Below are positions 52,541 through 64,000 of a DNA stretch of 64,000 nt, piece after piece. Within the stretch, counting starts at the first letter, position 1; the number at the start of each line of letters is the position of its first letter. This stretch comes from Brachyhypopomus gauderio (taxonomy: Eukaryota > Chordata > Actinopteri > Gymnotiformes > Hypopomidae). Location of the stretch: NCBI RefSeq assembly GCF_052324685.1, contig NC_135228.1, positions 13,154,420 to 13,218,419 of the forward strand, in the 5' to 3' direction. The position numbers were made by a program, and so were the translations under genes. The notes under the pieces are model-generated. The model searched no databases, was not told the origin of the DNA, and saw nothing but the letters and a program-made list of their open reading frames with translations.

Positions 52541-53663
52541 TCTAACCCTCAGAACTGTCATGTTTTCTGAGTAAGAGTTATCACACTTTAATTACTTTGA
52601 TTAAAGTACAACGTAGAATATATGTTAAATCTATTTTCCATACATATTTCTGCTTATGAAAAATACCATAATATATGTGAGGTCACTAAATCACCTTTTC
52701 TGAGTGAATTTACAGAATAAACTAACTCGGGCCTGCAGGTTTACTGTAATACAGTATCATAAACACCGCCCGACACACCGTGTATTATACGCTCCCCTGG
52801 TTGTATTAACAACTCCTTCCTATGGAGTCGACGACCGTTAATGAAAACACGACCACACGGAACGACGTACGATTACGGTGATCGTGATTTCCCAGAATTC
52901 CTGCGCACCGGAACAGTAAGAAGCTCGCTGCTTCAGTAGTTCAGTAATTGAAGCGGCGCTGCTAGGTAGCGACTCCAGTCGGGCGCACACACAGCAGGAC
53001 TCCTGCCAGGTGAGGAACCAGTTACAAATGTAGCCCAGTGCTGCTTTAACTCGCCTTTTATTTCATGTGTCTTCCCGTAATTTGCATATTTAGCTAGCTA
53101 ATAATAATTTGGAACGTCTAGCTATGCGTCTGTCGTTAGCCTGCTAGCTAGCTAGCTAGCTTGTGAAGGTACTGGTAAGACTTTTCCGTAAAGGCCGAAG
53201 ACATCACTAGCTAGCTAACAGCTAACGGCTAGCTTAGCTAAGTGATGAACGTTAGATGTACCATTTCATTATGTTATCTATTTTATTGAATTGGTTTAGA
53301 CTGGTTTAGCGTGTTTTCGTGACACATTATTGCATTATTAAGACCTTAGCTATGTTAGCTATTTAGTAAGCTATGTGTGTTAGCTGGTTAGCCCACCAGC
53401 CAGCCACCCAGCTGTGCTTTCTTGGGTATCTGAAACCTTTTCCACTTCTGTACAGCTTATAAAGTTTGTGCCACCATAGTGGCAAGACAATCAACGCTTT
53501 TCTAGTAAGGCTTCATCTAGCTAAGAACCTATTGGAGTAAAGTAACTTGTGCTTCCAGATTTAACTCTAACTTCAAGTGCACTTCATTGCAGAGTTCCAG
53601 TTCACTGCGACCTCCCCGCCTGAAAACTGCCGGTGTGCTTGGTTGTCTCCTCTGCCTGCAACG
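52541..53663 (+). promoter_or_regulatory. cnot8 promoter, non-coding exon 1 and intron 1
   Basis: A CpG-rich segment at about 52790-53009 ends in a strong CAG|GTGAGG donor (53009/53010), a likely 5' UTR exon. The following intron is rich in GCTA repeats (53090-53240). The next acceptor is probably TTGCAG at 53592, giving a 71-nt leader before the ATG at 53664. TTTCCCAGAATTCCTGC (52888-52904) resembles the ZNF143/Staf promoter element and also fits a STAT-type TTCNNNGAA. Confidence 0.5.
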
Positions 53664-56600
53664 ATGCCAGCCGCACTTGCAGATACAAGTCAAATTATCT
53701 GCGAGGTCTGGGCCAGCAATGTGGAGGAGGAGATGAGGAAAATAAGACAGATTATTCAGAATTACAACTACATTGCAATGGTAGGTCCTGTTGTTACCTC
53801 TTGGGTTTGACCAGTCCAGCGTCTAGTAACCCATATAGGCCAGATGTCTTACTATTCGAGGTTGGCTCTAATGAAATGCATTGCAATGTTATATTTTGGG
53901 TAGGATAGAATTGTGTAACACATTAGACTAGCTTCTTGCAGGTCTGCTGTTTTGTGTTCCAGGGTGGTCTTATTTTTGTACGTCTCTAGGACACAGAGTT
54001 CCCCGGAGTGGTGGTCCGACCCATTGGAGAATTCCGAAGCACTGTTGATTATCAGTATCAGCTTTTGCGTTGTAATGTGGATTTACTGAAGATCATCCAG
54101 TTGGGTCTGACGTTCATGAATGAAGATGGCGATTATCCACCCGGAACTACGACCTGGCAGTTCAACTTCAAATTCAATTTAACGTAAGTGTCGTTTCTGT
54201 TCATTCTGCTTAGATCACTTAAATGTTTGTGAGGAAAATGCGTATCGATCCATTTCCCCCTGAAACTGCTATATTTAAAGTTGTAAAATAGTTATTATTG
54301 TTATTTATTATTATTATTGTTATTGTATGTCTTAAGTTTTTTTTTATCAACCCTTCTCCTAGCGAGGACATGTACTCCCAGGATTCAATAGACCTTCTTC
54401 AGAACTCGGGTCTTCAGTTTAAGAAGCATGAAGAAGAGGGTATCGATACGCTGTACTTCGCCGAGCTCCTAATGACCTCAGGCTTGGTGCTGTGTGAAAA
54501 TGTCAAGTGGCTCTCCTTTCATAGGTAATAAGAAGGAATTCTTGCTGTCCAGGCTCACTACCATTCTTGGTTCCTGTCACAGTGGAGGTCTTGCCTAGTA
54601 TAGTATGTAGTCGCCTTTTCACCAAGCTTCTCTGTACCTTTCCGATCTGTTTTGTGTAGTGGGTATGATTTTGGATACTTGGTGAAGCTCTTAACAGATG
54701 CTCGCCTACCGGAAGAGGAGCATGAATTCTTTCAGATCTTGAACCTCTTCTTCCCTGCCATCTACGATGTCAAGTATCTTATGAAGAGCTGCAAAAACCT
54801 AAAGGTAAGCTTGCTGCAAAACTATTTGAGTTATGGCTACCCATAAAAAAATTTACAACTTTTCTTAAACAGGAATCAAAATATCTTAACTTTGTATGTT
54901 TGCCATAGTAGAGTGTAGTATTAGCAGAATTTCATGAGTGCACCCTGCCCCTGTATCTGCATGTTTAGATACCCAATTTTAATGGAGGGAACACATTTTG
55001 CATTTAACTTGAAAATTGGCATAGAATAATGGATTTAATTTATAATGTTAATAAAACTGCACAATTCACTAAGTATTACTGTAAAAACAAAGTTGTGAGT
55101 TATGAGATTTCATAGTGAATGACATAGCTGCTTGCCTACTATATTTACTCTGGGAATAAAATAACGGGCTTGCTTTAACAATTAGCAAACATTTGGTTGG
55201 ATAGCTGTATAATTATCATAATCTATACCATAACATTATATTGTATTGTAATTGTTATATTGTATAGGGATGGTTTACATTTCTAATTAGTCACAGTAGT
55301 CTAAGCAAAAATGGATAGTAGTAATTTACCCAGATCATGCAAAGTCTGTACACTACAGTCCACCAGAGGGCAGTGTAAAGCTTCATTGAATAATCGTTTA
55401 AATAAAATGATGAAAATTTGAATAACAATTTTTAAGTTGTGAGAAATGCCCATCTCTGTTAACTACAGCTATATTCCATTTGTTCCAGCGAGTGGGCCTT
55501 AATGTACATAGATCTTTGGTCTTTCACTCCTTATTATATCTGCCTTAACATATACTGCATCTGGATTTGCTTTGGCTACTTTCTGTTTACACCTTCATTA
55601 AAATGTTTGTCCTTCCTAAAATACTTCCATAACTGCTTGCAGACATAGAAGATGCATTACCTTTATTTCTTTCTTCACTGGCAGAACCTGCAGTTACATT
55701 TCTTGTATACATTTCCCTATATACATTTCTTCTTTTTTCAAGCATTACTTATACATTTCAAGTATTTCTGCTAACCACTGACAATAACCAAATCCATGTT
55801 GACATCACCTTCTGTGCATGAGTTCCTGTTCTGGTTCTTTATGATGTTACACAAAAGTATTCAGTCGACTTGCAGCCTGTTTACTCCAGGACAAAATATT
55901 AAACATTTTGCAGGGGAAAGAAAGTTGCAATCTGGTACTTTATTCCATGCCTCACTGCAGTGTCAGATATTAATGATCTCCCCACAGACAATGGGCATGG
56001 GTGTTCATTTTGGTCATTTTAATGAAGTAGTTGAGAACCTTTTGGTCGATCGTGTGTCGTATGGGGCACTGTTCTCTCGGGGCTGACTGGTGCTGTGCGT
56101 TAGGGGGGAGGGCACTGTACTCTCGGGGCTGACTGGTGCTGTGTATTAGGGGGGACTTCAAGAGGTCGCAGACCAACTGGAGCTGAAGAGGATCGGGAGG
56201 CAGCATCAGGCTGGATCCGACTCCCTGCTGACCGGAATGGCCTTCTTCAGGATGAAGGAGGTAGGACCAGCTGCCCTTTTTTATCTCTTTGGAAAGGCAC
56301 TTGTTGGCTTTTTAATGTTATGTGTTGTCTTGTTTCTGGTTCTGCCCCTTTGGGATGTCTGTGTGTTCCGTTTAGTCACTGCAGCACATTTTCCAGATTA
56401 TACCTTTTATACATTGATAGTAAAATCGGTCAATTGTAAAATCGGTCAATGTGGAGTGCCATATTGAAAACTGGCACTCGAGTGTAATATTGGGACATTG
56501 CTTCCTCTGGAGGAGGGACTCGCACTAAAGATGTGGTTTACATTGTGTTATTATTGCTACAACATGACGACAGCCCTGTATTAAGCTTGATTTCCTACTT

Positions 56601-56797
56601 CAAGCTTGCACAGGTGATCCCCAGGTGTCATGAGTTATATCTGCTGCCGTCTTGTGCTCTCTCTGCAGCTGTTCTTCGAGGACAACATAGATGATGCTAA
56701 ATATTGCGGCCGGCTCTACGGTCTTGGCTCTGGTTCCTCCCAGAGTCAGAATGGAATCTCCAGCTCCTCGCAGGAGGAAGCGAACAACAAGCACTGA
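53664..56797 (+). CDS. cnot8: CCR4-NOT transcription complex subunit 8 (deadenylase)
   Basis: A DEDD-family 3'-5' exoribonuclease of the CCR4-NOT complex that shortens mRNA poly(A) tails. Coding exons: 53664-53780, 53990-54183, 54363-54524, 54660-54804, 56150-56260, 56669-56797, in phase, 285 aa. Visible catalytic residues are Asp40 and Glu42 (DTEFPG), Asp161 (SGYDFGY) and His225/Asp230 (RQHQAGSD). These are the positions expected for CAF1 proteins. The N-terminus [19 protein letters not shown] is CNOT8-like, while the 285-aa length and Ser-rich C-terminus with GSGSS recall CNOT7. The neighbour gemin5 supports cnot8. Intron 5 ends in a tandemly duplicated acceptor (see repeat at 56064). Confidence 0.95.
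54805..56149. other. cnot8 intron 5, non-coding
   Basis: A 1.35 kb AT-rich intron with no recognised gene. Its last 90 bp consist of a 46-bp tandem duplication that reaches into exon 6. Confidence 0.75.
56064..56155 (+). repeat. 46-bp tandem duplication spanning the cnot8 exon-6 acceptor
   Basis: Two adjacent 46-bp copies (56064-56109 and 56110-56155) differ by only a few bases. Each contains CTCTCGGGGCTGACTGGTGC, a TTAG acceptor and GGGGGA. The protein-conserving acceptor is the second one (56149/56150). Use of the first would add 46 nt and shift the frame. Confidence 0.9.
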
Positions 56798-59495
56798 CCT
56801 CTTGAGGCCACCATCATGTGGACTATGCGTTTGGTTTTATCCCATCCAGCAGACATTGTTCTCCCCCCCCCACCCACCCCAGCCCCCTTTCCTTCGCAAC
56901 AAACAAAATTCACTGGTTTTGTTGTAAAGGGACGTTGGAGAGGTCTACCACATCCAGCTCCACTGTAACAGCCGACCCTGCTTCTACACACCAACGTATT
57001 GCAGATGCCCTCTGTAGTGGTGTTACTCAAGCACCCAATGCTCCAGGACATTTTATCTTTTGTTTTACAGCATTAAACAGAAAATATTTTTTAAGCACGG
57101 GACCAGCACTTGTGTATCTCACTGCTAACAAGATTCAAAGCATTTTAATATGCTCACCAGCAGTTTGACAGAATCCTGTTTAGGAGTGTTATATATTTCT
57201 CTCCATATTTTCTAAAAAGGCTTGAAAAATTATCCAGTGTCAAAGGTATAATAGAAACATCTGTTCAATGTTGGAAACACACACATGCTTGTAGGGATTG
57301 TAAAATTTTTAATTATGATAAAAAGTGTGTGTATTAAAATGTAAATTTTCAAGAGAGTCAATCTTTTAGCTTTTTTCCTGAAAGGAATGAAAGTTTTAGA
57401 TCTGGTTTTGTGACGCTTTTGAGACTGGATTGCAGGGATACACTGGTTCTGTATAACAGTTCTTTTAATTTGTCCACCGTGAAACACATGTTTGTGGTAC
57501 ATATTGTTTTTATTCCATCCGTTGTTTGAAACCATTGTATATTAAAAATGTTTTCTATCAACAGTAATTTTCTTTATCACGTCTGTTTGAAAGGCCTGTG
57601 CTTACTGATGAAATGCAGCCACCATGACTCTTAAACAGAAACCAGACTTCTGCAAAGCAGCGATATCTTTTCAATGTATTATTTTCTTCACGTGGTTCAT
57701 TAATATAATTCGAAGCTACCATTAGTTTATACTTAATGCAACTGTGCTCATGTTTAAGTTTAAGAAACGTCATTTTAAATGAAGCTCCAGTAGGTCTGGT
57801 TTGGTGGTTTCCTGTTTTCCCTCTTCATGTGTTTAGACTTTAAAGGTTCTGTCGTTCCATAAATCATAGCTGCTTATGCCCCCTCTGTGGACTTCCTCAG
57901 GTGTTTAAAATCATTAAGTTGTTCCATTGTGGTAGTGCTTCATGTTTTCACCTGCGTGCTGCTAGAAGTGTACTCCTCTATCTTCTGCTCTTTGGGGCGT
58001 CTAGGTTCCTTGGTCCTTTGCTTCCACAGTGATCTGGGTGAGAGGGCTCTGCTCCAACAGGTCTTCAGATTGCAGCATGTGTGTGTCATTGTGGTCAAAT
58101 GATTCTTTGCTTCCTGCTAATCTCTAGAACACGTTCCCATTTTCTGAAAGCACGGTATTTGCAGTCACCACCTACTTTATTAGAAATACCTTCCAGGTGG
58201 AAAGGTAGAGTATGGCCCACCTTTTGCAGTGTGTGAGTCATTTGTGGTCAGTTTCTGACTCCCGGACCACTCCTAGCTGGGTAGTTTTGGTAGACTAGTG
58301 AATGCAGCAGTGACACTGATGTGTGAAAATGCACATTGAAACCCACTCATTTTGTGATGTTGTTAAAAAACATCCAAGCAGCAGGTGTCCTGTAGTTAAA
58401 CTAGCTGTTGAACTGAATAGAGGCTGCCTGACATCATGCATGACAACAGGGGCTTGTTGGTACATGCACACCTACAAGTACCTAATTTGGCCTGTGACTA
58501 AATTTGTGTTTTTAATAAACTGGGTGGTAATTGGGACTTTTGCTCAGCCTCTTTGTCAATTGATTTGTGTTCAAGTTGGTAGACCAGTGCCTTTAAGTTT
58601 TAGTTGTAGAAAGTTTTACTGATGTTGATTGCAGCCAAGGATTCCTGTAGAGACCCTTTGAATTCTGAAAACCTCTTTGAGCATCTTTTGGTCAGCAAAT
58701 TTGGTGATGCATCAACATTCAGTAGTTTGCTGGTAATTAAGGATTTTGTTTGTGTCCAGACGATCATGATAAATGGAGAACATCAAGAAATTGCTCCACA
58801 TTTGTCTCCTTCATCTGCTGTTTATGGTCACTCTTGTACTTTTAGAACAAAAATGAAGATGCAATACCCATATGACCAAATATGGTAAAGATATAAGCAA
58901 AACTAGGTTGGTGTACATAACTGCACCAATTACAATCTACAAGGTGTAGTGGGAAAGGTGTGACGGACCAGGCTGTACTGCATTATGATGAAATCATTTG
59001 GGAAATGCCATAGTGGCGAAACATCAGTGCGTGTTCATTTTGGGAAATGACTTTTGATTGGTGGATCTAGAAGGCCTGCAGCTTTGAACACAATCACTGC
59101 AGTTGACATTTTATCACAGCAGGCATCTTGCCCTCGTTACTAAGAAGCCAGTCGAGTCTCCTAGAAATAAGGCTGGGGAGTGGCGACAAGGGGCTTCATG
59201 GATTAGCAGATGTTTTTTGTTACCTACAATGAAAATATATACCATGTTTGACTGCTATAGGAAAACAGTGTCTCAACAAGAATCTCATCAAGAATTAAAC
59301 AGATACTATACATAAATTCTTATCCTCATACCCTTTAATATTAATTCACATTTTAAAACAATTTGGTGGAAAAAAGTTGATTTGTGTTTCGACACCAATA
59401 TAACCAACTATTTGTCAGGTTAACTGCCTAAACAAAAGTACAAATTTATATATATCAATGAGAAGTGTGTAAGTGCTCTTTAGCCATCAAAATGG
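56798..59495. other. cnot8 3' UTR, intergenic DNA and gemin5 3' flank
   Basis: Between two convergent genes. The cnot8 3' UTR has ATTAAA-type signals near 57066 and 57538. A canonical AATAAA at 58514 lies in a degenerate transposon. No AATAAA is obvious on the minus strand for gemin5. No further gene is recognised. Confidence 0.55.
58164..58500. mobile_element. degenerate DNA-transposon (MITE-like) relic
   Basis: The left end contains CACCTACTTTATTAGAAATA and the right end GTACCTAATTTGGCCTGTG. Read inward the ends are imperfect inverted repeats. The interior has GGACCACTCC and GCAGTGACACTGATGTG, phrases I associate with an abundant fish DNA-transposon-derived repeat, especially in otophysans. 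No coding capacity. Confidence 0.45.
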
Positions 59496-62400
59496 TTATA
59501 AAGTGAGTTTCTGCCAAGCTTCATGGAGAGTGCCTGTAGTTCCATATCTTCGCAACAAACTGGTAGCCTCCACACAAACGTGATGTGGAATTACTCCGAA
59601 GTGCTTATTCATGTACAAGAGGACAATACAACATTCAGTGACATCAGGGAATGGGTATTTCTGAAACAAACAAACAAGCCACACCTTTATTACATTCCTC
59701 AAGCTTACCGCAGTCCGTCTACAGTCATCCGGGCTCCTTCAACAGTTCATTATATAAGCCTTTGTAGAACCTATTGAACTACTCACTTTCACATGGTCGG
59801 GGATAGCAGCAATCTTTTTCTGATGCTCGGTGACCTGTACAACCAGGGCAGGAAAGGCCTCGCTATCTGCAACAGAAGATCTGGCAGAAAGAAAAACATG
59901 ATTAAACAAAAAAAAAAAAAACACAGTTTGTCATGTAATTGGCAATGCACACTTAACGTTTTTGGCTATTAACCACATGAAGAACTGAAGCAGAAGAGGG
60001 CAAACCCCCCCGAGTGGTCTAGTGATCAGTGAACACGTTCAGAACCTCTCCAGCACCTTTGCATGCTCTCCAGGCCCGCGGGTCCCTCCAAGCTACTTGG
60101 CTCTGGAGTGAGATCACAGGTGCCAGTGTGTGGCGGTGCGCCTGGGCTTGGCTGAGACTCCTGGGGACGGTGTTGTTGGACCAGGCGGCTCACTCTGCTC
60201 TGGATGTCCTCTATGACTCTCCGAGTGGCTTGAAGGTTGGCATGGGGCTCAGAGAGAAGAACCTTCCAGATGCCTTCCAACTGAGAGACCCCCAACTGAG
60301 TGGCATCAACATCTTTGTCCTTGGATTGAGACCCGGTTCCTCCTTCGTGGTTTGGGTCTCCGTCCTCCACTGGTGGGACGCTACAGCGTACGCGCCCCCA
60401 CCAGTCTTTGTACATGAACTGGTAGCAGATAAAAGCCTCCAGACTTCGGTAAACAACCAGGCTTTCATCACCACCTTGCAGAAGTTTTTGCCTGTAAGCC
60501 GCTACAGAATCCATGCCTGCGAAATTGACACGTGTCTTAAATCTCAGATTGATTTGTAACAACAAAAGAAATTGTGGAAGAAATCTTCCAATGCCTCACC
60601 TTGGGGTAGGAGAAGTTGGCACATCTCCATCATTAGAGCAAAATGGCCTGCCTGAAATCCCCGAGTGACAGCTCGAAGAAGGTCTTCCACCACAGAAGCC
60701 CAGTCACCTAGTAGATGACCAAGCACGTAGAGAGCCACGTCCAAAGCCAAATGAGACAGGAGCTGGAGAAGGTAAGAACATCTCACATTATAAAACACAG
60801 TATAGGTCTCATTACAGCTAGTATAGTGAATTTGCATTCAGCGAATTGTAATTAATAAGAAGAATTCTGAGGCAATGTGGGTTTGTTCATCTTCGTACTC
60901 GAGTGGTCTGGTGCCAATGTGTGGACGTACCTGCTTCATGGGCACACTGTGCGTGGCAGGCGGGTTCTCTATGGCTTTCAGCTGATGACGAAGTGCCCTT
61001 ATCTCATCAAGGTCAGTAGGGGTCAGACCGAACGTATTCTCCCACACCCTGGAGACAGCACCCAGGAAGTCCTCCTCGGTGGGCTCAGACCAGGCGTGGG
61101 CGGAGGCGTGGCTCCAAGACACCACGCCGGTCCGCGCCAGGCGCCGAGTGAGCATCTCGCTCACGCAGAACTGGAGCCTGTGACCCTGTGAAGGAGAGAG
61201 AGACGGAGCGTGCAGAAACAGCAGAGAGAAGCATCCGTTCATCAATGTCTTCACAGCGGAGCATTCATTAAAGGCAGAGCAATAATTGGCATTCACGCTG
61301 GTGCACGTTCTGTGCTGTTGCCACACAAATACATCTTGCACAAAGTGAAGAGGTTTTTAGGCACGAACATGTTCAGCAAAAAGCAGCAGAAATATTGATC
61401 TCGGGCATTTCTACCACGAGCAAAAACTGGCCAAGTATCAAATCTTGGGAACAACATATTTCATTCGGAGAGCTCTACCCACCTAGACGTAAGGCTGACA
61501 TTTACACTGCTGTGGACTTGGCCGGCTCAACGAATCCAGTAGGCACAAAAGAAAATTCGGGCAACTTACCAGTAAGGTGTTTTGTTTGCTCAAGATATCC
61601 TGCGCCGCCAGCCAATCCTGGGAGAGCATGAGGTCCTTGGCACATCTCAGCGAGAGAGAGTGAGACAGGTCGCTCTCCCCAGCGATCTTCGCCAGGCTGG
61701 CAGCGGTCACCAGCGACATGACGTCCCCTTTCTTAGCGATGACCTTGGCCGCATCAAAACTGGCATCAGCAGCAAGATAGCTGTGGAGAAGAGCTGTAAA
61801 TGAATCCCAGTACCGACTGTGATTTACAATAATAACCAGACTGCTTCTGAATCACTGCAGTTAATACGAGTTACGACACTTGTTAACATCAGGTGTTCAT
61901 CAACATACTCCAGGGAACTGCCTTCAATATAAACTCTTGAACTAGGAAAACTAGGCCACTATAGTAAAACTTATACATTTCCCCCTGAAAATGAAAGTTG
62001 TTAAAAGGATCTGAAAAAGATGGAAAGATTAAACCATAAAGGTCATCATGTTGAATAAAGACATAATCTGATCTTTATGTTGCGTCTTCGTTAACCCCGA
62101 CAGGTTTAGTGTACCACTTAGCCGCCGTCGCGTAATGGCCGTCCCTCTCCAGCACGGCCGCCCAGCTCATGTACAGGTCCTTCAGCACGGGGTCCTCGTC
62201 CTGCAGCCTGGCTTTGGCCAACGCTATGGCCTCCCTGTGGATGTAGCGCAGGCGCTAGCGTTAGCGTTACCTTTCACGACCCTTCCCGAAACCCAAAGTG
62301 GTCGAGCGCACGAAGCAGTGCGCCTCGTACCTGTAGAGCTGGTGAGCTTTGAGTAGAGCGACGGCTTCGTAGAGCTTGTGGACGGACACCAGGTGGGAGG

Positions 62401-63979
62401 CGGCTTTGAGGAACTGCTCCTGCATGCAAAGCTGCTTCACGTAGGACTCCACCGTCCTGGCCCACACCTGATAGCCAGCTGGGAGAGTCCAAAAGCAAGA
62501 CAAGAAGCATTTGGGTATGTTTCATTAAATCAATATCTGTCCAGCAGCAGATTTCAAGAATTTCCCTCTGGGATCAAAGTATATCTATCAACCCATTTGA
62601 ACAAGCAAAAGCGTACCTCATTGTGCACATTTGAAATAGTTGAATGCTAACCATCATTAAGAGTTCGACACCTTATTAAAAGAGACCCTTGAATGAGAGG
62701 AGTCGTACCCATAGGAGCCAGGCTCACTAAGTGGTCGGTCAGCTCTCCTTTCTCTGTGGCCAGATGCAGAGCTCCAATCAGATCACCTTTCCACAGCCTC
62801 AGATACGTCACAGAGTCGTAGTGACCTGCTTCCACATGACTCTCCTCTACAGAAAAGAAACACAATCCAAATCAGCACACCCTATGGCGAATCCAATCCA
62901 TCAGGGTCCATAAACGCACAAATGCTGTTCTGGGACCAGTGACCTCCGATGCTATTGCTATTCGATGCATTTACCTTCTTCCTTAAACATGCGCCACAGG
63001 GCCTCCCTGTCGGTGAACAGGCCGAGCTGGATGTGTTCGCCCGTGCCTGGTACGCATCCTGCAAGCTCACCTGTGAAAGAAGGCAGGACACACACATCTC
63101 TCCAGACTGGAACTACATTCTGGATGTGTGTACGTTGTGCGCATCAGGGGAGGAGAACACAAGCAAAAAAGAAGTGCACTACTATATATCCAAGTGTCCT
63201 CGGCAGGACCTTGAAACCAGAAGCCCTACACAGCCGGCACAAGCGAGAAAACCCAAGCGAAGAGCGAGAGAGCGCGGGCAGCAGGGGAGGAGGAGACTCG
63301 CGGACCCTTTGTGTGCCTGACGGACGCCAGCGCCAGACAGTCCTGCTGCAGCTCCTCTTTGGGCCGGTGATCCATGGAGGTGCTGAGGGGCAGGACGGAG
63401 CGGGCCTTCCTCTTCTTCACGGGCAGCTCTGAGAGACGCAGGACAAAAGCAATTCCAATTATCTCTCGCTCGCACGCGGCTCAGCAAAAAACCACCATTC
63501 TCCGTGAAAAGGTCAGGGGCACTCCAACATGGTGCACGTTAACCTACGCATTTAAGTCTACGGCAGGGACAGAGTGCACGCTGACATTTAAAGCGACAAT
63601 GCCTTCCTCTCCGCCTATAGTGTTGCGCGTCCTCTGGCTACGGGAGCGCAAGTGGTATTTGCATATTAGGCGTTAACACAACCCCGTGCGTTGTATGGAA
63701 TGCATGTTTTCTACAGGTCAACTTATTTTGTGAGCTGTGAACCTCCCCCCCAAAAAAGAGCATTTTAATTTTTCTCCCTATCACTGTATCACACAAAAAT
63801 CCAGGTTTCTAACAATGATGAAGCTTTGTTGTCCTACACCGCCTGAAAGTGGGAAAACTCACCTATTTTTTCTTTTCTCTTTTCATCTTTTACGTCTTTC
63901 TTCACTGCTGGGTAAGACTTCCCCCCGTTGTATGTTCTCTCTGCTCCACACGTGTCCTTATTTGTCTCCTTAGACAAAC
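59496..63979 (-). CDS. gemin5: Gemin5, C-terminal part (gene continues beyond the right edge)
   Basis: Gemin5 is the snRNA-recognising subunit of the SMN complex. It has N-terminal WD40 propellers, a TPR-like dimerisation module and a C-terminal RNA-binding region. Twelve exons are visible (5' to 3'): 63863-63979, 63306-63428, 62975-63070, 62709-62846, 62331-62478, 62115-62234, 61570-61780, 60931-61185, 60600-60762, 60046-60516, 59787-59866, 59496-59660, about 695 codons in phase. Recognisable segments are [46 protein letters not shown] in the helical-repeat module, a C-terminal block with [18 protein letters not shown] and PFPDVTECC near the end. The WD40 exons are missing because they lie outside the window. 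Two donors are weak (GTTCTG at 60045, GTCCGC at 63305). It is tail-to-tail with cnot8, as in mammals. Confidence 0.95.
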
Positions 63980-64000
63980 CTGAGTCCAGAAAGGAAAGTC

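Overview
The window is vertebrate nuclear DNA, almost certainly from a ray-finned fish. The genes have many small exons with GT-AG introns. Introns and intergenic DNA are full of long (AC)n, (CT)n, poly-C and minisatellite tracts, and there are short DNA-transposon relics and a SINE-like tail of fish type. The encoded proteins match vertebrate GRK6, NOP16, ARL10, WWC1/KIBRA, CNOT8 and GEMIN5. A DNA-transposon relic near 58.2-58.5 kb resembles repeats common in otophysan fishes, but I would not name a species.

Layout: (1) 1447-19248, minus, grk6, complete in 16 exons (574 aa). (2) 20122-21676, plus, nop16, five exons, head-to-head with grk6 across about 870 bp. It contains a GC-AG intron and an apparent one-base frameshift in an A5 run. 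(3) 23641-26456, minus, arl10, four exons, tail-to-tail with nop16. (4) 28788-48967, plus, wwc1 (KIBRA), 22 coding exons (1113 aa), with about 3.5 kb of probable 3' UTR. (5) 53664-56797, plus, cnot8, six coding exons plus an upstream non-coding exon (285 aa). (6) 59496-63979, minus, the C-terminal part of gemin5 (12 exons), running off the right edge and tail-to-tail with cnot8.

These are unrelated housekeeping or signalling genes and not an operon-like system: a GPCR kinase, a nucleolar 60S biogenesis factor, an atypical ARF-like GTPase, a Hippo-pathway scaffold, a CCR4-NOT deadenylase and the SMN-complex snRNA-binding subunit. From general knowledge, their human orthologues all lie on distal 5q, so the window is a compacted and rearranged version of that synteny. 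The nop16/arl10 and cnot8/gemin5 neighbour pairs are conserved.

I found no RNA genes, CRISPR arrays or unrecognised multi-gene system. The observations most worth checking are the nop16 GC donor and frameshift, a 46-bp tandem duplication that copied the cnot8 exon-6 acceptor, a 582-bp hAT-like element with an 8-bp target duplication in wwc1, structured intronic minisatellites that are open in all three frames of one strand, and (UG)n tracts beside grk6 3' splice sites.
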